From Mycolicibacillus koreensis (GTDB lineage: Bacteria; Actinomycetota; Actinomycetes; Mycobacteriales; Mycobacteriaceae): DNA of 64,000 bases. The position numbers and the translations under genes were made by a program. The stretch spans positions 1-64,000 of the forward strand of contig NZ_NCXO01000007.1 in the NCBI RefSeq assembly GCF_002104795.1, written 5' to 3'. This document shows positions 38,149 to 46,777 of this stretch, piece after piece. Below the pieces are notes generated by a model that saw nothing but the letters and a program-made list of their open reading frames with translations, did not search any database and was not told the DNA's origin. Position 1 is the first letter of the stretch. The number at the start of each line of letters is the position of its first letter.

Positions 38149-38841
38149 TCAGGCCAAGCCCAGTTCCCGCATCCGGGTGTCGTGGGTGTGCTGGATCCGG
38201 TCGAAAAACTCGGTGACCTGGCCCAGTCCGCCGGTTCCGGCGAGCACCAGGTCGACCAGTTCGTCGCGGTCGGCCAGGACGTACTGCGCCCGGGTGATCG
38301 CCTCCCCCAGAAGCCGGCGCGACCACAGCGCCAACCGGCTGTGCTGTTTGGCGCTGGTGGTCACTGCCGCGCGAACCTCCGCGACGACGAACTGAGAGTG
38401 CTCGGTCTCCGAGAGCGCCTCACGGACCACGTCGGCGACCTCGTCGGGCAACGCGTCGGCGATCTGGCGGTAGAAGTCGGCCGCCAACGCATCACCGAGG
38501 TAGGTCTTGACCAATGCCTCCAGCCAGGTGCTCGGCATGGTCAACCGGTGGTAGTCATCGAGGGCGGCCGCGTACTGCGTCATCGCGGGCACCACGTCGA
38601 CACCGCGGCGTTCCAGGGTGTCGCGCAGCAGGTCGTAGTGCCGCATCTCAGCAGCCGCCATGCTCGCCATCGAAATTCGTCCACGCAGGTCAGGCGCCAT
38701 TTTAGCCTCGTCGGTCAGCCGGTAGAACGCCGCGATCTCCCCGTAGGCGAGCAGGGCGAACAACTCGTTGATCCCCGGATGATCCGCCGGCAGCCGAGAC
38801 GGCGCGGTGGTCAGCTCATCGGAGGGCGGCAGGGCGTTCAT
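38149..38841 (-). CDS. Ferritin-like fold protein (MiaE-like, Rv3210c type)
   Basis: About 230 residues, almost entirely helical. Several Glu and ExxH-type pairs in helices (AYGEIAAFYR, AAAEMRHYDLL, LSETEHSQFVV) fit a ferritin-like four-helix bundle of the tRNA-hydroxylase MiaE superfamily, which could hold a di-iron centre. ATG 38841 gives MNALPPSDELT; the frame is open upstream but Arg-rich and unlikely. Function unproven. Confidence 0.8.
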   Translation of the reverse strand: MNALPPSDELTTAPSRLPADHPGINELFALLAYGEIAAFYRLTDEAKMAPDLRGRISMASMAAAEMRHYDLLRDTLERRGVDVVPAMTQYAAALDDYHRLTMPSTWLEALVKTYLGDALAADFYRQIADALPDEVADVVREALSETEHSQFVVAEVRAAVTTSAKQHSRLALWSRRLLGEAITRAQYVLADRDELVDLVLAGTGGLGQVTEFFDRIQHTHDTRMRELGLA

Positions 38842-38933
38842 TGCACCCACTCTAAAGCGTCTCGCGCGCCGCGTGCCGCGGCGGCGGCGATGCCTGCGGC
38901 CGTGCGCCGCCCCCACCGACCCGATCCACCAGC

Positions 38934-38939
38934 TATGAT
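38934..38939 (+). promoter_or_regulatory. Candidate -10 for rhlE with a long leader
   Basis: TATGAT is a good SigA -10, but no convincing -35 lies upstream. It would give a 5' leader of about 260 bases. The gap 38842-39204 holds no other recognisable gene. Confidence 0.4.
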
Positions 38940-38979
38940 GGTGGACGATCACGGTGGACCACCGCCGCGATCACAAGAA

Positions 38980-39099
38980 ATGTGCGTGCACTGGTCGGCC
39001 CTGTTGGCCGGCTCCGGTCGCCACAGCCGCGTGGGCGGCCCCAGTCCCGGGTGCCCCCGCGTCGATGCTGGACACACGGCCGGTTGCGGACCCTGGTGA
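38980..39099 (+). CDS. Possible upstream ORF in the rhlE leader
   Basis: A 39-codon ORF beginning MCVHWSALLAG, Gly/Ser/Arg/His-rich, ending 106 bases before rhlE. There is no clear SD. It may be chance; listed because it sits in a long leader ahead of a DEAD-box helicase gene. Confidence 0.25.
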   Translation: MCVHWSALLAGSGRHSRVGGPSPGCPRVDAGHTAGCGPW

Positions 39100-39204
39100 C
39101 CACCCCGGTGAAGGATCTGGGATCAGACGAGGTTTCCGGACTCGTGCGCGCTCGGACAGATCAACGATCGCCATCGAGATACCGCGAAAGGCTCACCACT
39201 TCTG

Positions 39205-40710
39205 ATGACCCCAATCACCACCCAGCACAGCTTCGCCGAGCTCGGGGTGCGCGACGAGATCGTGCGCGCCCTGGCCGACAACGGCATCGAACATCCCTTC
39301 GCGATTCAGGAGTTGACCCTGCCACTCGCGCTGGCCGGCGACGACCTGATCGGTCAGGCCCGCACCGGCATGGGCAAGACGTTCGCGTTCGGGGTGCCGT
39401 TGCTGCACCGCATCACCGGTGACGACACCCGTCCGTTGACCGGCATCCCGCGGGCCCTGATCGTGGTGCCCACCCGCGAGTTGTGCCTGCAGGTCTACAA
39501 CGACCTGACCGAGGCCGCGAAATATCTGACCACCGCCGACCGACCGGTCGCGGTGGTCTCCATCTATGGGGGGCGCCCCTACGAGCCGCAGATCGAGGCG
39601 CTGCAGGCCGGGGTCGACGTGGTGGTCGGCACCCCGGGCCGGCTGCTCGATCTCGCTCAGCAGGGCCACCTGCAGCTCGGCGGACTGTCGGTGCTGGTCC
39701 TCGACGAGGCCGACGAGATGCTCGACCTGGGCTTCCTGCCCGACATCGAGCGGATCCTGGCCCAGACCCCCGACGACCGGCAGTCGATGCTGTTCTCGGC
39801 GACGATGCCCGACCCGATCGTGACGCTGGCGCGTAGCTTCATGAACCAGCCCACGCACATCCGCGCCGAGGCGCCGCACTCGTCGGCGGTGCACGACGCC
39901 ACCGAGCAGTTCGTCTACCGCGCCCATGCGCTCGACAAGGCCGAGCTGGTCACCCGGGTGCTGCAGGCCCGCGGGCGCGGCGCCACCATGATCTTCACCC
40001 GCACCAAACGCACCGCCCAGAAAGTCGCCGACGAGCTCGCCGGCCGCGGGTTCAAGGTCGGCGCGGTGCACGGCGATCTGGGGCAGGGGGCGCGCGAACA
40101 GGCCCTCAAGGCGTTCCGCACCGGAGAGAACGACGTCCTGGTCGCCACCGACGTGGCCGCCCGCGGTATCGACATCGACGATGTCACCCACGTCATCAAC
40201 TATCAGTGTCCCGACGACGAGAAGACCTATGTGCACCGGATCGGGCGCACCGGCCGCGCGGGACGCACCGGGGTGGCGGTCACCCTGGTCGACTGGGACG
40301 AGCTGGCCCGCTGGGCGATGATCAACAAGGCGCTGGATCTGGACTGCCCGGACCCGGCCGAGACCTACTCGAGTTCGCCGCACCTGTACGCCGAGTTGGA
40401 CATCCCCGAGGATGTCAGCGGCCGGGTCGGCAAGCCCCGCACCACCGCCGGCAGTCGGCCGGAGCGGTCCGGCCGGGACCGCCGCCAAAGCGGCACGGAG
40501 ACGGCGGCCAGTCGGCCGCGGCGCAGCCGGTCGCGGCGGCGTACCCGCGGCGGCAAACCGGTGACCGCCGACGGCACCGCCGCCGCATCGACCGCGCCGA
40601 CCACGGGCCCCGACACCCCCGCCGGTGAGACCGGCGAGGCGCCGCGGCGCCGTCGGCGCCGGCGTCGCCCCCGTGCGACAGCCGACGCCACACCGGCCGC
40701 CGGCAACTGA
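39205..40710 (+). CDS. rhlE: DEAD-box RNA helicase RhlE
   Basis: 501 residues. All core motifs are present: Q motif (PFAIQ), motif I ARTGMGKT (52-59), PTREL, GTPGR, motif II DEAD in LDEADEMLD, motif III SAT, and VI HRIGRTGRAGR. The roughly 130-residue C-terminal tail is very basic (Arg/Thr/Ala-rich with RRRRRRRP-type runs), typical of actinobacterial RhlE and suited to binding rRNA. Likely roles are ribosome assembly and RNA decay. The unusually long gap upstream suggests leader control. Confidence 0.93.
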   Translation: MTPITTQHSFAELGVRDEIVRALADNGIEHPFAIQELTLPLALAGDDLIGQARTGMGKTFAFGVPLLHRITGDDTRPLTGIPRALIVVPTRELCLQVYNDLTEAAKYLTTADRPVAVVSIYGGRPYEPQIEALQAGVDVVVGTPGRLLDLAQQGHLQLGGLSVLVLDEADEMLDLGFLPDIERILAQTPDDRQSMLFSATMPDPIVTLARSFMNQPTHIRAEAPHSSAVHDATEQFVYRAHALDKAELVTRVLQARGRGATMIFTRTKRTAQKVADELAGRGFKVGAVHGDLGQGAREQALKAFRTGENDVLVATDVAARGIDIDDVTHVINYQCPDDEKTYVHRIGRTGRAGRTGVAVTLVDWDELARWAMINKALDLDCPDPAETYSSSPHLYAELDIPEDVSGRVGKPRTTAGSRPERSGRDRRQSGTETAASRPRRSRSRRRTRGGKPVTADGTAAASTAPTTGPDTPAGETGEAPRRRRRRRRPRATADATPAAGN

Positions 40711-40733
40711 CCGGCGGGCAATCACGCATCGGG

Positions 40734-41963
40734 ATGGTCAAACCCGAACGCCGCACCCGGGCCGACCTGCTGGCCGCTGCGTCCATCGTGGTGGTGATCG
40801 CGGTGGCCGCAGCGTTGATCTGGTGGGTCAGCGACGCCCGGCACACCGACAGCTCGCCCGCGACCATCCCGCTGCCCCAGCCCACCCCGGCGGTGGCGGT
40901 GCCGCTGGCCGTGGCTGAGCTGTGGACGACGCCGAGCCCGGCGACCACCCGGCCGGTGCTGATGGACGGCACCGTGGTGGTCGGTGCCGGGCCGCAGATG
41001 AGCGGGCGGGACCCGCAGACCGGCGAGACCGTCTGGAGTTTCCGCCGCGGTGTGGATTTGTGCGGGGTGTCGTGGGTGTACCGCTACGCGGTGGCCGTCT
41101 ACCCGGACCGGCGGGGCTGCGGTCAGGTCAGCGCCATCGACGCCTCCACCGGCCGGCGCGGACCGGCCCGCTCCAGCTACGCCGACGAGACGGTGCGGCT
41201 CTCCTCCGACGGCACGGCCCTGTTGTCGGCGGGACGCACCCGGTTGGAGACGTGGCGTTCGGATCTGGTCCGCACCCTGTCCTACGGCGAGATCGACGCC
41301 CGGGTGAAACCGTCGGCTCGCGGGCGTAACAGCGGGTGCACGCTCGGCTCGGCCGCGGCCAGCGCCGCTGCGGTGTCGGTGCTCGAGTCGTGCGCCGACC
41401 GCGACGAGCTGTCCCTGACGTTGCTGCGCCCCGGCAAGGACGAGGACGAACCCGAGCAGCGCGACGTGCCGCTGCCCGGCGTCGGCGCGGAGTCGACGGC
41501 CCGGGTGCTGGCTGTGGTCGACACCACCACGGCGGTATACCTGCCCAGCCCGCATCCGCATGTCGCGGTGATCGACGAGACCGGGGCGACGGTCTCCGCG
41601 ACGGCGCTGCGCACTGCCCCGAGCGGCGCCGCCGTCGATGCGGTGGCGGTGTCGCGCGCCGGTGCCCTGGTGACCTGGTGGACCGGTGATGCGGTCGCCG
41701 TGTTCGACAGCGCCGATCTGACCTACCGCTACACCCTCACCGAGACCGCCGACACCGGCCGACCGGTGGGGCCGGCGACGATGATGGCCGACCGGCTGCT
41801 GGTTCCGGTCACCGCGGGGGTGGCGGTCTATCAGCCCGAGACCGGTGTTCACGAGCGGACGATCGCGCTGAGCCGGCCGTCGGATGCGGCGGCGGTCATC
41901 GCGGCGGTCTCCGGTTCGACGATCCTCGAACAGCGCGGCGACACGCTGGTCGCCCTGGGCTGA
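40734..41963 (+). CDS. Membrane-anchored beta-propeller-like protein (Rv3212 type)
   Basis: 409 residues: N-terminal transmembrane helix (about 13-33), a Pro-rich linker, then a repeated beta-rich domain with PQQ/WD-like phrases (GAGPQMSGRDPQTGETVWSFRRG, VAVYQPETGVHERTIAL). It is probably exposed outside the cytoplasmic membrane. Function unknown. It starts 24 bp after rhlE and is convergent with the ParA-like gene. Confidence 0.78.
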   Translation: MVKPERRTRADLLAAASIVVVIAVAAALIWWVSDARHTDSSPATIPLPQPTPAVAVPLAVAELWTTPSPATTRPVLMDGTVVVGAGPQMSGRDPQTGETVWSFRRGVDLCGVSWVYRYAVAVYPDRRGCGQVSAIDASTGRRGPARSSYADETVRLSSDGTALLSAGRTRLETWRSDLVRTLSYGEIDARVKPSARGRNSGCTLGSAAASAAAVSVLESCADRDELSLTLLRPGKDEDEPEQRDVPLPGVGAESTARVLAVVDTTTAVYLPSPHPHVAVIDETGATVSATALRTAPSGAAVDAVAVSRAGALVTWWTGDAVAVFDSADLTYRYTLTETADTGRPVGPATMMADRLLVPVTAGVAVYQPETGVHERTIALSRPSDAAAVIAAVSGSTILEQRGDTLVALG

Positions 41964-41978
41964 AGCTCCGCGCGGCGG

Positions 41979-42779
41979 CTACACCTGCGGGGTGAAGGTG
42001 GGCAGCTTGGCACCGGTCTTCCAGTACTTCAGCAGCGACTCGGCCAACTCGCGGTAGGCGGCGGCCCCCTTGTTCTTGCGGGCGGCGAGCACCGAGGCCC
42101 CCGAGGCGCTGGCCTCGGCGAAGCGCACCGTCCGCGGAATCGGCGGGGCCAGCACCGCCAGTTCGTAGCGGTCGGCGATGTCGAACAGCACATCGCGGCT
42201 GTGGGTGGTGCGCGAGTCGTACAGGGTCGGCAAGGTGCCGAGCAGGCGCAGCTCCGGGTTGGTGATTTGCTGAACATCGGTGACGGTGCGCAGCAACTGG
42301 CCGACCCCGCGATGGGCCAGCGTCTCGCACTGCAGCGGCACGATCACCTCGTCGGCGGCGGTCAAACCGTTGAGGGTCAGCACTCCCAGCGACGGCGGGC
42401 AGTCGATGAGCACGACGTCGAACCGGTCATCGAGTTTGGCCAGGGCGCGTTTGAGCGCATACTCGCGGCCCGCCCGCATCAGCAGCATCGCCTCCGCACC
42501 GGCGAGGTCGATGTTGGCCGGCATCAGGGTCATCCCCTCCGGGGTGTCGACCAACGCGGTGTCCGGCTCCACGTCACCGAGCAGCACCTCGTGGATCGAG
42601 ACCGGAAGCGTGTCGGGATCGGTGCCCAGCGAGAACGTCAGACACCCCTGCGGGTCGAGGTCGACGAGAAGCACCCGCTGGCCCTGGTCGGCCATCGCCG
42701 CCCCCAGCGAGGCCACCGTCGTGGTCTTGGCCACCCCGCCCTTCTGGTTGGCCACCGCCAACACCCGCATCCGTGTCAC
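41979..42779 (-). CDS. ParA/Soj family ATPase (Rv3213c type)
   Basis: 266 residues with the deviant Walker A KGGVAKTTT near the N-terminus, DLDPQG (Walker A') and VVLIDCPPSLG (Walker B). Family members dimerise with ATP on DNA or membranes and position cargo. No ParB is adjacent, so this is not the chromosomal ParAB pair; it is one of the orphan mycobacterial ParA homologues. Start GTG 42779; an ATG at 42770 is a close alternative. Confidence 0.9.
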   Translation of the reverse strand: MTRMRVLAVANQKGGVAKTTTVASLGAAMADQGQRVLLVDLDPQGCLTFSLGTDPDTLPVSIHEVLLGDVEPDTALVDTPEGMTLMPANIDLAGAEAMLLMRAGREYALKRALAKLDDRFDVVLIDCPPSLGVLTLNGLTAADEVIVPLQCETLAHRGVGQLLRTVTDVQQITNPELRLLGTLPTLYDSRTTHSRDVLFDIADRYELAVLAPPIPRTVRFAEASASGASVLAARKNKGAAAYRELAESLLKYWKTGAKLPTFTPQV

Positions 42780-42884
42780 TCACGCCCTCCTCGCGCGTCG
42801 TGCCGCGTCGCGTCGCGGCCCCGACTGCCATCCTGACATGCCCACCGATGGTTGCGCCGGATGGTTGCGGCACAATCGGATCCC

Positions 42885-43496
42885 GTGGACACCGCGCAGC
42901 CACCGCCGCAGCGGCGCTTGCTGTTGCTGCGTCACGGGGAGACCGAGTGGTCAAAGACCGGCCAGCACACCGGGCGCACCGACCTGGCGCTGACCGCCAC
43001 CGGATGCGCGCAGGCATCGGCGGCGGCCGAGGTGCTGCGGCACCTGAACCTCACCGACCCGTTCGTGCTCGTCAGCCCCCGGCAGCGTGCGGTGCGCACC
43101 GCGGAGCTGGCCGGGCTGACCGTCACCGAGACCACCGAGTTGCTCGCCGAGTGGGACTACGGGGCCTATGAAGGGCTGACCACCACCCAGATCCGCCGGA
43201 CGGTGCCCGACTGGCTGGTGTGGACCCACGGCTGCCCCGACGGCGAGTCGGTGGCCGAGGTCAGCGCCCGCGCCGATCGCGCGGTGGCCCTGGCGAACGC
43301 GCAGCCGGCGCACCGCGACGTGGTGTTCGTCGGCCACAGTCATTTCTCCCGCGCGGTGATCACCCGCTGGCTGGGTCTGCCGCTGGTCAACGGGACCCAT
43401 TTCGCGATGCCGCCCGCCTCGGTCGCCGTCGCCGGTTTCGAGCACGGCCTGCCCCAGCTCGCCGCGCTGGGGCTCACCGGCGGCGGCGATGACTGA
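42885..43496 (+). CDS. gpm2: Histidine phosphatase (Gpm2/Rv3214 type)
   Basis: 203 residues with the histidine phosphatase signature LRHGETEW near the N-terminus and the second catalytic His in VGHSHFSR. M. tuberculosis Rv3214 was named gpm2 but behaves as a broad phosphatase. GTG 42885 gives the M. tuberculosis length. The 3' end overlaps entC by 8 bp. Confidence 0.88.
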   Translation: MDTAQPPPQRRLLLLRHGETEWSKTGQHTGRTDLALTATGCAQASAAAEVLRHLNLTDPFVLVSPRQRAVRTAELAGLTVTETTELLAEWDYGAYEGLTTTQIRRTVPDWLVWTHGCPDGESVAEVSARADRAVALANAQPAHRDVVFVGHSHFSRAVITRWLGLPLVNGTHFAMPPASVAVAGFEHGLPQLAALGLTGGGDD

Positions 43497-44586
43497 ACCG
43501 GCGTTCGTCCTCGCCGGCCCCGACGGTGCGGTGGTGGTGCCCGCGGCCGCCGAGCACTACGCGTCGGCCGCTGCCGCCCAGGATGCCTTGCGCCGCGGAG
43601 ATACCCCGATCGTGGTGGGCGCGTTGCCGTTTCGTCCCGGAGATGCTACGGCGCTGATGAGCCCGGCGACGGTGCAGCACAGCGCTGAGCTACCACGATG
43701 GGATCTCGGCCCGCTGCCGGCGGTGCAGATCACCGCGGCGGAGCCCGACGTCGACGAGCACCGCCGCCGAGTGGCCGCCGCGGTGGACATGCTGCGCGCC
43801 GACGGTACCGCGATGCACAAGGTGGTGTTGGCCCGGGCGCTGCGGCTGCGCGCCGTCGCACCGTTGGATGCCCGGGCCGTGTTGACCCGGCTGGTGGCCG
43901 CCGACCCCACCGGCTACGGCTACCTGGTCGACCTGTCGGCGGCCGGTCCCGGCTATGCCGGGCGGGCGCTGGTCGGCGCGAGCCCGGAGTTGCTGGTGAC
44001 CCGGTGCGGGCAGACCGTGACCGCCCGACCGTTCGCCGGCTCCGCACCGCGTCACCGCGATCCGCAGCGCGACCGCAGCAACGGCGCCGCGCTGGCGGCC
44101 TCCGGCAAGGATCTGCACGAGCACCGACTGGTGATCGACGCCATGGCCGCGGTGCTGGACCCGTTGTGCGTCGATCTGCAGATCGCCGACACCCCGCAGC
44201 TGAGCCGCACCGCCACGTTGTGGCATCTGAGCACCCCGATCCGGGGCCGGCTCCGCCATACCAGCACCAGTGCACTGGATTTGGCGCTGGCACTGCACCC
44301 GACCCCGGCGGTCGGCGGGGTGCCCACCGATGCGGCGATCAGGCTCATCGACCGTCTCGAGGGTGACCGCGGGTTCTACGCCGGGGCCGCCGGGTGGTGC
44401 GACGCCGGCGGTGACGGCCGCTGGGTGGTGTCGCTGCGCGGCGCGGAGCTCGGCACCGACCGCCGTGACGTCCTGGCCCGCGCCGGGGGCGGCATCGTCG
44501 CCGAATCCGAGCCCGACGCCGAGGTGGCCGAGACCACCGCGAAGTTCGGTGCGATCCTCAACGCATTGTCGGTGAGCCCGCCGTGA
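43489..44586 (+). CDS. entC: Isochorismate synthase EntC
   Basis: 365 residues of the chorismate-binding family: MHKVVLARALRL, RPFAGSAPRHRD, SGKDLHEHRLVIDAM with the catalytic Glu, TPAVGGVPTDAA and ESEPDAEVAETTAKF. It converts chorismate to isochorismate for menaquinone or siderophore pathways. No other menaquinone or mycobactin genes are nearby. The gene overlaps both neighbours. Confidence 0.88.
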   Translation: MTEPAFVLAGPDGAVVVPAAAEHYASAAAAQDALRRGDTPIVVGALPFRPGDATALMSPATVQHSAELPRWDLGPLPAVQITAAEPDVDEHRRRVAAAVDMLRADGTAMHKVVLARALRLRAVAPLDARAVLTRLVAADPTGYGYLVDLSAAGPGYAGRALVGASPELLVTRCGQTVTARPFAGSAPRHRDPQRDRSNGAALAASGKDLHEHRLVIDAMAAVLDPLCVDLQIADTPQLSRTATLWHLSTPIRGRLRHTSTSALDLALALHPTPAVGGVPTDAAIRLIDRLEGDRGFYAGAAGWCDAGGDGRWVVSLRGAELGTDRRDVLARAGGGIVAESEPDAEVAETTAKFGAILNALSVSPP

Positions 44587-45077
44587 GCCTGCAGATCCGC
44601 CCGGCCCGCCCCGGCGACGTCGCCGCGATCACCGCGATGGTCCACGAGCTGGCCGCCTTCGAGGACGCCGCGGCGCAGTGCACGGTCACCGAAACCGCGC
44701 TGCACACCGCACTGTTCGGGCCCGCGCCGGTCGCGCATGCCCATGTCGCGCTGGTCGACGGCGCGGTGGCGGGCACCGCGGTGTGGTTTCTCAACTTCTC
44801 CACCTGGGACGGGGTGGCCGGGGTGCACCTGGAAGATCTGTTCGTGCGGGCGGCCTTTCGGCGCCGCGGCGTGGCGCGGGCCCTGTTGGCGACCCTGGCG
44901 CGGCACTGTGTGCAGCACGGCTACACCCGGTTGTCGTGGGCGGTGCTGAACTGGAACACCGATGCGATCGCGCTCTACGACACCGTCGGCGCCGACCCGC
45001 AGCGGCAGTGGACGACCTATCGGCTCTCGGGGCCGGCGCTGGCCGGATTAGCGGCATCGCCGGATCCCCCGGACTGA
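44583..45077 (+). CDS. GNAT family N-acetyltransferase
   Basis: 164 residues; GNAT fold with acetyl-CoA-binding VRAAFRRRGVARALLATLAR (R-x-x-G-x-A motif) and a C-terminal LSWAVLNWNTDAIALYDTVGA that is typical of diamine or amine acetyltransferases. GTG start overlaps the entC stop (GTGA). The last 61 bp overlap the opposite-strand membrane-protein gene. Confidence 0.85.
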   Translation: MSLQIRPARPGDVAAITAMVHELAAFEDAAAQCTVTETALHTALFGPAPVAHAHVALVDGAVAGTAVWFLNFSTWDGVAGVHLEDLFVRAAFRRRGVARALLATLARHCVQHGYTRLSWAVLNWNTDAIALYDTVGADPQRQWTTYRLSGPALAGLAASPDPPD

Positions 45078-45460
45078 GCCGACCCGGCCGCCCAGGCCAC
45101 CGCCGCGGGGCTGAACAGCAGCGCCAGCACCCCCAGCGCGACCACCGCGACGGTGATGCCGTAACCCCACTGGTGCGAGCCGACCGCGACGTACCAGGCG
45201 ACCGGAAGCAGCAGCAACTGGGTGAACACCGCGATGCCACGCCCCCAGCGGTGCCCGCGCACCAACGCCACGCCGCCGGCGGTCACCACCGCACCCACGA
45301 GCACGAACCAGGCCGCGGTGCCGAAACCGTTGACCGCGCTCTGGTCGGCGCCGGCCAGGCCGCGCACCACCAGCACCGCCGCGGCGATCAACGCCAGCGC
45401 ACCTTCGCCGGCCACGACGAAGCCCGCCTTGCGCACCCCTTCGGGGGCCAGTTCGCTCAC
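45017..45460 (-). CDS. Four-helix membrane protein (Rv3217c type)
   Basis: About 147 residues with four hydrophobic segments (about 16-36, 47-67, 79-93, 102-124). No recognised domain. GTG 45460 overlaps the ectD stop (GTGA), so here it is translationally coupled to the ectoine operon, although the gene itself belongs to the conserved mycobacterial core. Its 3' end overlaps the acetyltransferase gene on the other strand by 61 bp. Confidence 0.8.
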   Translation of the reverse strand: MSELAPEGVRKAGFVVAGEGALALIAAAVLVVRGLAGADQSAVNGFGTAAWFVLVGAVVTAGGVALVRGHRWGRGIAVFTQLLLLPVAWYVAVGSHQWGYGITVAVVALGVLALLFSPAAVAWAAGSAQSGGSGDAANPASAGPESR

Positions 45461-46356
45461 AACGCCACGGTAGCGTGCGGGTCGCGGGCGCCGAGATACT
45501 CGGGGCGTGGCGGCGCACCGCAGAACGGGTCGGCCAACCGGTTGTCCACCGAGTTGAACACCACGAACACGTTGGACCGCGGCAGCGGGGTGATGTTGGA
45601 GCCCGACCCGTGCAGCAGGTTGGCGTCGAACCACAACGCCGAGCCGGCCGGACCGGTGAATTGGTCGATACCGGCGCGATCCACCTCTTTGATCAGGGTG
45701 TTCTGGTCGGGGATCCCCATCTCCTGACGCACCAGCGACGTCTCGTGGTGGTGGTCGGGGGTAGCGCCCACACACGGGTAGAACGTCTGGTGGGAGCCCG
45801 GGATCAGCATCAGCGACCCGTTGTAGGGATAGTTGTCGGTCAACGCGATCGAGCAGGACACCGCGCGGATCTCCGGCATGCCGTCTTCGGCGTGCCAGGT
45901 CTCGAAGTCCGAGTGCCAGTAAAACCCGGTGCCGGTGAACCCCGGCATCATGTTGATCCGCGCCTGGTGGATGTAGACATCACCGCCGAGGATCTGCCGG
46001 GCGATCGGCAGCACGGTGTCCAACCGCACCACCTCGGCGACCACGTCGCTGAGCAGGTGCGGGGCGAACACCGACCGGATCCCGCCGCCGGGTTCGCGGA
46101 TGACCCGCGGGTCGTCGTCGAGGGCCGCGCCGAGACGTTCCAGTTCCTGCTGCACCGGCCCGAGCTGGTCGGAGTCGACGGTGTCGGGGCGGATCAGGTA
46201 GCCGTTGTCATCGAAACGCTGCAGGTCATGGTGCCCCAGCGGTCCGTCGTGGGCGGTTCCCCACACCGCCGACTCGACCCGCGGGACCGGACTGATCGCG
46301 TGGCCGAGTCGGGTGGGGTAACGGTCTTGGAGGCGTGTGAGGGTCGCCTGGGTCAT
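45457..46356 (-). CDS. ectD: Ectoine 5-hydroxylase EctD
   Basis: 299 residues of the PhyH/EctD Fe(II)/2-oxoglutarate dioxygenase family. YWHSDFETWH supplies the His-x-Asp iron ligands, and LHGSGSN the distal His; PYNGSLMLIPGSH lies between. It converts ectoine to 5-hydroxyectoine. ATG 46356 overlaps the ectC stop. Last enzyme gene of ectABCD. Confidence 0.95.
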   Translation of the reverse strand: MTQATLTRLQDRYPTRLGHAISPVPRVESAVWGTAHDGPLGHHDLQRFDDNGYLIRPDTVDSDQLGPVQQELERLGAALDDDPRVIREPGGGIRSVFAPHLLSDVVAEVVRLDTVLPIARQILGGDVYIHQARINMMPGFTGTGFYWHSDFETWHAEDGMPEIRAVSCSIALTDNYPYNGSLMLIPGSHQTFYPCVGATPDHHHETSLVRQEMGIPDQNTLIKEVDRAGIDQFTGPAGSALWFDANLLHGSGSNITPLPRSNVFVVFNSVDNRLADPFCGAPPRPEYLGARDPHATVAL

Positions 46357-46745
46357 GCCTGCGCTGGCGGGGCGGCGTAGGCGCCGGTCTCGTCGTGAAC
46401 CTCCCGTCCGGTCACCGGGGGGTTGAACACACAGAGCATCCGCATCTGCTCGTCGCAGACGATGCGGTGCCGCTCGTGGCCGTCGAGCAGATACATCGAA
46501 CCGGCAGCCAACGGGTAGTCGATGCCGGTCTCCAGGTCGGTGAGGGTGCCTTTGCCCTCCACCAGCCACACCGCTTCGTAGTGGTGTTTGTAGTGGAATT
46601 CGCTGACCGATCCGGCCTGGATGGTGGTCTCGTGGAACGAGAACCCCACGTTGTCGTCGGCCAGCACGATCCGCTTGGACCGCCAGGCTTTGTCGGCCAC
46701 GTCGCGGTCGGTGCCGGTGATCTCGTCGGTGGTACGCACGATCAT
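46353..46745 (-). CDS. ectC: L-ectoine synthase EctC
   Basis: 130 residues, cupin fold: FHYKHHYEAVWLVEGKGTL and MYLLDGHERHRI carry the metal-binding residues. Cyclises N-gamma-acetyl-L-2,4-diaminobutyrate to ectoine. ATG 46745 with GAGAGGAG close upstream. Length fits the family. About 32 bp after ectB. Confidence 0.95.
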   Translation of the reverse strand: MIVRTTDEITGTDRDVADKAWRSKRIVLADDNVGFSFHETTIQAGSVSEFHYKHHYEAVWLVEGKGTLTDLETGIDYPLAAGSMYLLDGHERHRIVCDEQMRMLCVFNPPVTGREVHDETGAYAAPPAQA

Positions 46746-46777
46746 CGGTTACAACTCCTCTCGTCAGGCAGGTCTCG

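Noticed and set aside
43489..44586. entC considered as a siderophore salicylate synthase
   Set aside because: No siderophore genes nearby and the layout matches mycobacterial EntC next to gpm2; isochorismate synthase preferred.
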